From Streptomyces sp. CBMA123 (lineage in GTDB: Bacteria; Actinomycetota; Actinomycetes; Streptomycetales; Streptomycetaceae), in the NCBI RefSeq assembly GCF_014596465.1, contig NZ_MECK01000212.1, positions 1-55,947 of the forward strand: a stretch of 55,947 bases of DNA, read 5' to 3'. Of this stretch, positions 52,937 through 55,947 are shown one piece after another (within the stretch, counting starts at the first letter, position 1; the number at the start of each line of letters is the position of its first letter). The notes beneath the pieces are model-generated. The model saw only the letters and a program-made list of their open reading frames with translations. It was not told where the DNA came from and did no database searches. A program made the translations under genes and the position numbers.

Positions 52937-54355
52937 CTACCACGGCAGCCGGTCGGCGGGCGTGGTCTTGCTCGCCCGCACCAGCGGGCCCCACGCGTCG
53001 ATCAGCAGGGCGAAGTCCTCGATGTCCGCCTGCGCCTCGTCGAGCAGCCGTGCCCGTCGGGGCGCCAGGTGGTCGGCGAACTCGGCGTACCTGCCGCCGA
53101 GTCGCCGGTAGCAGCGGTCGAGTTCGGCGAGTCGCCGGTGGTTCTCGGCGCGGTCCGTCGTGGCGCTGCGGCGGGCGGAGTCGGCGATCGCCGCGGGGCG
53201 GACGTGGTGGTGCTCGTCGAGCAGGGCCTCGCCGGCCCGTTCCATCTCGGAGTAGACGGGGTGGAGGTAGAGCATGGAGAGCAGGAACTTGGCGTAGCGC
53301 TCCTGGTAGGCGGTGAAGCCGGAGCCGGTGCGCCGTTCCGGGGTGTAGTAGTTGACGATGTGCCGGTTGTGGGTCACCCCGGGCAGGGTGGCGTCGTGCA
53401 CGAGGTGGTGCAGGAAGTAGTCGCTGCCGATGGTGTCGGTGGCGGGCGGCAGCGGAACGCGTTCGTAGACCTCGTGGTCGAGGGCGATGTTGCACATGTC
53501 GATCCGCCAGATGTCGGGCCGGTCGAGCACGGCGCGGTCGGCGGTGAAGGGTTCGGTGCCGCCGCCGGTGAAGGACTCGGCGACGAGTTCCCGCCGTTCC
53601 TCCTCGGTGGCTCCGGTGGGCGCCCAGAGCGCGACCAGGTCGTGGTAGGTCTGCGGGTCGAGGGCGCGGATCTCGCCGAGGTCGACGGAGAGTTCGCCGA
53701 TGAAGGAGGCGCCGACCAGGGCGACCGGCTTGTCGGCGTGCGCCGGGTCGAGGGTGTGCTCGGTGACGGCGGCGGCCGCGTCGGCGGCCTTGAGGCCGAT
53801 GGTGGCGAGTTCGTGGTCGATCGGGAACACCGGTGCGCCGTCGTGCCACTGGTAGCGGCTGTCGGAGTCGCGGCGGTGCACGGAGGCGCAGCCGAGGGCG
53901 GCGGCCAGCAGGAACGCCCGGTTGGTGCAGGCGCCGTAGGAGACGGCGTCGGGGAGCATCAGGTCGAGCAGCTTCTCGGGCTCCGGGAGTCCGGCGTTCT
54001 CCGTCCCGGCGTTCTCCGTTCCCGCGTTCTCCGTTCCCGCGTTCTCCGTCCCGGAGTTCTCCGCCCCGGCGCGCTCGAACACGGTGCGCTCGAACACGGC
54101 GCGCTCGATCACGGCGCTCAGGAAGGCGCGTTGGGCGTCCTCGTCCAGGTGGTGGGTGACCACGCCCTCGGCGGCCGGGAGTGCGGCGACGGCCGCGGCG
54201 TGCCGGGCGCGGGCCGCCGGGTCGGCGGAGTCGAGCACCAGATAGTGCACCCGGACGCCGAAGGCGCGGGCGGCGTGGGCGGCTTCGGTGCCGATCGCGG
54301 TGATGGTGTCCGCGCACTCGCGGTTGGTGGGCAGGGTCAGGCAGACGGCGCGCAC
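52937..54355 (-). CDS. unknown protein, GT-A-like fold with Asp-Ser-Asp motif
   Basis: A 472-residue soluble protein from GTG 54355, with GGGGAG upstream. The N terminus VCLTLPTNRECADTITAI and HYLVLDSAD look like a Rossmann-type nucleotide-sugar fold, and HRRDSDSRYQW (Asp163-Ser-Asp165) looks like a GT-A metal-binding DxD. Downstream segments include DRPDIWRIDMCNIALDHEVYER and NRHIVNYYTPERRTGSGF. Five GTENA-type pentapeptide repeats at residues 97-121 interrupt the domain. The family is not recognised. It overlaps the PhyH gene by 19 bases and precedes the decarboxylase by 23, so it belongs to the pathway. Glycosyl or nucleotidyl transfer is a hypothesis. Confidence 0.7.
   Translation of the reverse strand: MRAVCLTLPTNRECADTITAIGTEAAHAARAFGVRVHYLVLDSADPAARARHAAAVAALPAAEGVVTHHLDEDAQRAFLSAVIERAVFERTVFERAGAENSGTENAGTENAGTENAGTENAGLPEPEKLLDLMLPDAVSYGACTNRAFLLAAALGCASVHRRDSDSRYQWHDGAPVFPIDHELATIGLKAADAAAAVTEHTLDPAHADKPVALVGASFIGELSVDLGEIRALDPQTYHDLVALWAPTGATEEERRELVAESFTGGGTEPFTADRAVLDRPDIWRIDMCNIALDHEVYERVPLPPATDTIGSDYFLHHLVHDATLPGVTHNRHIVNYYTPERRTGSGFTAYQERYAKFLLSMLYLHPVYSEMERAGEALLDEHHHVRPAAIADSARRSATTDRAENHRRLAELDRCYRRLGGRYAEFADHLAPRRARLLDEAQADIEDFALLIDAWGPLVRASKTTPADRLPW
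53991..54065 (-). repeat. five 15-bp tandem repeats in coding sequence
   Basis: Five units of CCGGCGTTCTCCGTC type (53991-54005 through 54051-54065), with one to three changes each, encode Gly-Thr-Glu-Asn-Ala pentapeptides on the minus strand. The period is a multiple of three so the frame is kept. Confidence 0.8.
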
Positions 54356-55413
54356 GGACGCTCCCCTTCGGGCTGCTCGAAGGTGCGGCCGGTCCAGGAC
54401 CGCAGGCCGAGCAGCTTCTCGCCGAGTTCGGTGAGTTCGGCCGGTCCGTAGCGCAGCGCCTCGGGCCGGTCGGCGTCTCCGACCAGGGTGCGGTTCCAGT
54501 CGGGGGTGGAGAGGGTGCGCCAGGACTCCACCCGGGAGCGGCGCAGCGGCTCGGCCTCCTCCAGGGCGGGCATCATGGCGAGGTACTGCACCGAGCGCAC
54601 GCCGTCCGCGGAGGTGTTGGGCGCGACGCCGTGGGCGAGCAGGCCGTTCCAGATCAGCAGGTCGCCGGCCTTCAACTCGGGCCGCACGACCGGGAACTCG
54701 GCGCGGTCGATGTCCGGGCGGATCGGGTCGCGGTCGGCGGGCTGGGTGGCCTGCCACTCGTTATGGCGGCGGAACAGCTCCGGGTCGCACTGGAAGCCGC
54801 CGTGGTCGGGGGCGGTGTCGTTGAGCGCGATGATGCCCTGGACGCGCTGCGGGAGCATGGCCCGGGTGGTGTCGACGTCCCAGTGGAGTTCGATGTCGAA
54901 GCCCTGCTCGGTGGGTTCGATGAGGGCGCGGTCGCGGTTGCGCACGTTCGGCGGGTTGAGGTTGAGCCGGTCGAGGGTGACCCACAGTTCCTCGCAGTCC
55001 CAGACGTCCACGAAGGCGTCGTAGACGCGCTGCGACTGGCGGCTGTCCCAGATGAGTTGGTGGTGGTAGGCCTCGACGAAGCCGTAGATGTGCAGGTGCT
55101 GGTCGAGTTCGTCGCGGTGGTCGCGCTCGCGGTACCAGTCCTCGGGGCGGTCGGGCGACAGGCCCTGGAAGTCCCAGGCGAAGTCGAGCAGTCGGCGTGC
55201 GGCCTCGGCCGGGATCGCCTGCTCGACGACGACATAGCCGTAGGTCTGCCAGTGCGCGAAGTCCGCCTCGGAGAGCACCCGGAGCGGGTGCTTCTTGCGC
55301 AGTTCGCGCAGGGCGGTTCCGGCGAGGTAGCTCTCGGTGTCGGCGCTGAAGTAGGGGCGCTGCGAGGCGGCCCGGTACAGATATCCCTCGGGGTGTTCGT
55401 CAGGGCTCGGCAT
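54337..55413 (-). CDS. PhyH-family Fe(II)/2-oxoglutarate oxygenase
   Basis: A 358-residue oxygenase, first gene of the right-hand operon. Iron ligands: His177 and Asp179 in ELHWDVDTT and His261 in GLLAHGVAPN; DHGGFQCDPE is the usual loop between them and the 2-oxoglutarate Arg is likely in GVRSVQYLAM. It is longer than the PhyH protein at 44461 and not closely similar. Members hydroxylate or halogenate small substrates; the Asp ligand argues for hydroxylation. ATG 55413. Confidence 0.87.
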   Translation of the reverse strand: MPSPDEHPEGYLYRAASQRPYFSADTESYLAGTALRELRKKHPLRVLSEADFAHWQTYGYVVVEQAIPAEAARRLLDFAWDFQGLSPDRPEDWYRERDHRDELDQHLHIYGFVEAYHHQLIWDSRQSQRVYDAFVDVWDCEELWVTLDRLNLNPPNVRNRDRALIEPTEQGFDIELHWDVDTTRAMLPQRVQGIIALNDTAPDHGGFQCDPELFRRHNEWQATQPADRDPIRPDIDRAEFPVVRPELKAGDLLIWNGLLAHGVAPNTSADGVRSVQYLAMMPALEEAEPLRRSRVESWRTLSTPDWNRTLVGDADRPEALRYGPAELTELGEKLLGLRSWTGRTFEQPEGERPCAPSA

Positions 55414-55658
55414 GGGCGGTCACTCCGTGGTTCGTGGTCGATGCAGCGCTTCCTCGGGCGCCCGGTGCGGGCGCGGCGAGCCGGTGGCCGGTCGTCGGCC
55501 GGAAGGGGAATTCGTGGCGCGGACCGATGGCCCGTCCGCATGCGCTCCTTCTCGCCCCGGCCCCCGAGCGGCGCACTACGCCACGTCAGGGGGCCAACTC
55601 ACCCGCCCGGCACGGGCACTTACCCCACATCAGCCTTCGCCGGGCCGCGCTTCCCCAT

Positions 55659-55688
55659 ACGTTGGACTAGACCAACTAATGGTGTCAA
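55659..55688 (-). promoter_or_regulatory. promoter with DasR-like (dre) site
   Basis: On the minus strand TTGACA (complement of 55683-55688) is followed, after 18 bases, by CAACGT (complement of 55659-55664). In the spacer lies GTTGGACTAGACCAAC (55661-55676), whose core TGGACTAGACCA differs from the DasR consensus TGGTCTAGACCA at one position. It lies about 250 bases upstream of the PhyH start, so a long mRNA leader is implied. The gap 55414-55658 shows no gene. Confidence 0.5.
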
Positions 55689-55750
55689 CCCTTTCCCGCA
55701 GGTAACCGATTGGGAAATCAGCGCAGTTCACAGCGCCTCTGGGTTCGCTT

Positions 55751-55801
55751 TATGTTTCGCAGACTGACATAAGGGCGGGTATGTTTCGGAAATTGACATA
55801 A
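55751..55801. promoter_or_regulatory. two 22-bp direct repeats, each a TATGT/ACATA dyad
   Basis: TATGTTTCG-N6-GACATAA occurs at 55751-55772 and 55780-55801; 19 of 22 positions agree. Each copy is itself an inverted repeat (TATGT-N11-ACATA) and the copies are offset by 29 bases. They lie upstream of the predicted minus promoter and of any rightward gene beyond the window; regulator binding sites are likely. Confidence 0.55.
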
Positions 55802-55846
55802 CCGCGAAGGGTGAACCGAACCGGCCCGCCGTACGTTGGGGTCTGT

Positions 55847-55947
55847 GGCACGCACCCGGCTGGCACCCATCCGACTGGCACGCGCCCGGACGGCACGCAC
55901 CCGGCCGGCACGCACCCGGCCGGCACGCGCCCGGCCGGCACGCGCCC
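55847..55947 (+). repeat. 15-bp tandem repeat array running off the right edge
   Basis: At least seven units of GGCACGCACCCGGCC type begin at 55847; units four to six differ from each other by single bases and the last is cut by the window end. All reading frames stay open because the period is a multiple of three. A GTG at 55845 in the same phase would give repeats of Ala-Arg-Thr-Arg-Pro, but I cannot call a gene. Confidence 0.75.

Overview
The window is high-GC DNA with frequent GTG starts, four-base stop/start overlaps and MerR, MarR and TetR switches. This is typical of Streptomycetaceae (Streptomyces or Kitasatospora). At the left edge the minus strand carries the conserved actinobacterial pre-16S leader, so an rRNA operon begins just outside the window and runs leftwards. 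All gene calls come from reading the sequence; no database search was possible.

Region by region: (1) 1-940: rRNA leader and decayed sequence. (2) 941-2398: a secreted G1 glutamic peptidase and an unknown protein. (3) 2572-9336: a compact locus that looks like an undescribed RiPP pathway. It holds an MFS exporter, a class-V PLP enzyme, a 32-residue Cys-x-x-Cys peptide, an internally duplicated TPR protein and an M17 aminopeptidase. (4) 9534-15578: an old-yellow-enzyme, a HAD-GT20 fusion, and a MarR regulator divergent from a DJ-1/aldehyde dehydrogenase fusion. (5) 16072-23777: a five-gene operon with LuxE/PaaK-like activating enzymes and a LuxC-LuxE/PaaK fusion but no luciferase, probably a carboxylate-to-aldehyde system. 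(6) 23961-31929: a flotillin/NfeD-like pair, a fragment of a GH1 gene, two PP2C sensor phosphatases and an unknown protein. (7) 32445-35687: an intact GH1 beta-glucosidase, an alpha/beta hydrolase and a His-rich protein. (8) 35755-45258: a seven-gene operon around a one-module NRPS (A-T-E-R) whose adenylation code reads as aspartate. It also has a class-III aminotransferase, two Fe/2-oxoglutarate oxygenases, an SDR and a methyltransferase. (9) 45638-49791: a TetR regulator, DUF1918, DedA, a PIG-L deacetylase, a quinone-oxidoreductase-like protein and a MerR regulator. (10) 49811-55413: a second small biosynthetic operon with a PhyH oxygenase, a GT-A-like unknown, a fold-III PLP decarboxylase, a GNAT and an MFS exporter. 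Its predicted promoter contains a DasR-like (dre) site.

How the genes may work together. In the RiPP candidate, the aminopeptidase could trim the leader until the first Cys is N-terminal, the PLP enzyme could then act on that free amine, and the MFS protein could export the product. In the NRPS operon, reductive release of an epimerised aspartyl thioester followed by transamination would give a 3,4-diaminobutyrate-type unit, which the oxygenases, SDR and methyltransferase could tailor. The lux-like operon would activate and reduce one carboxylate. These pathway readings are inference; the domain calls rest on motifs visible in the translations.
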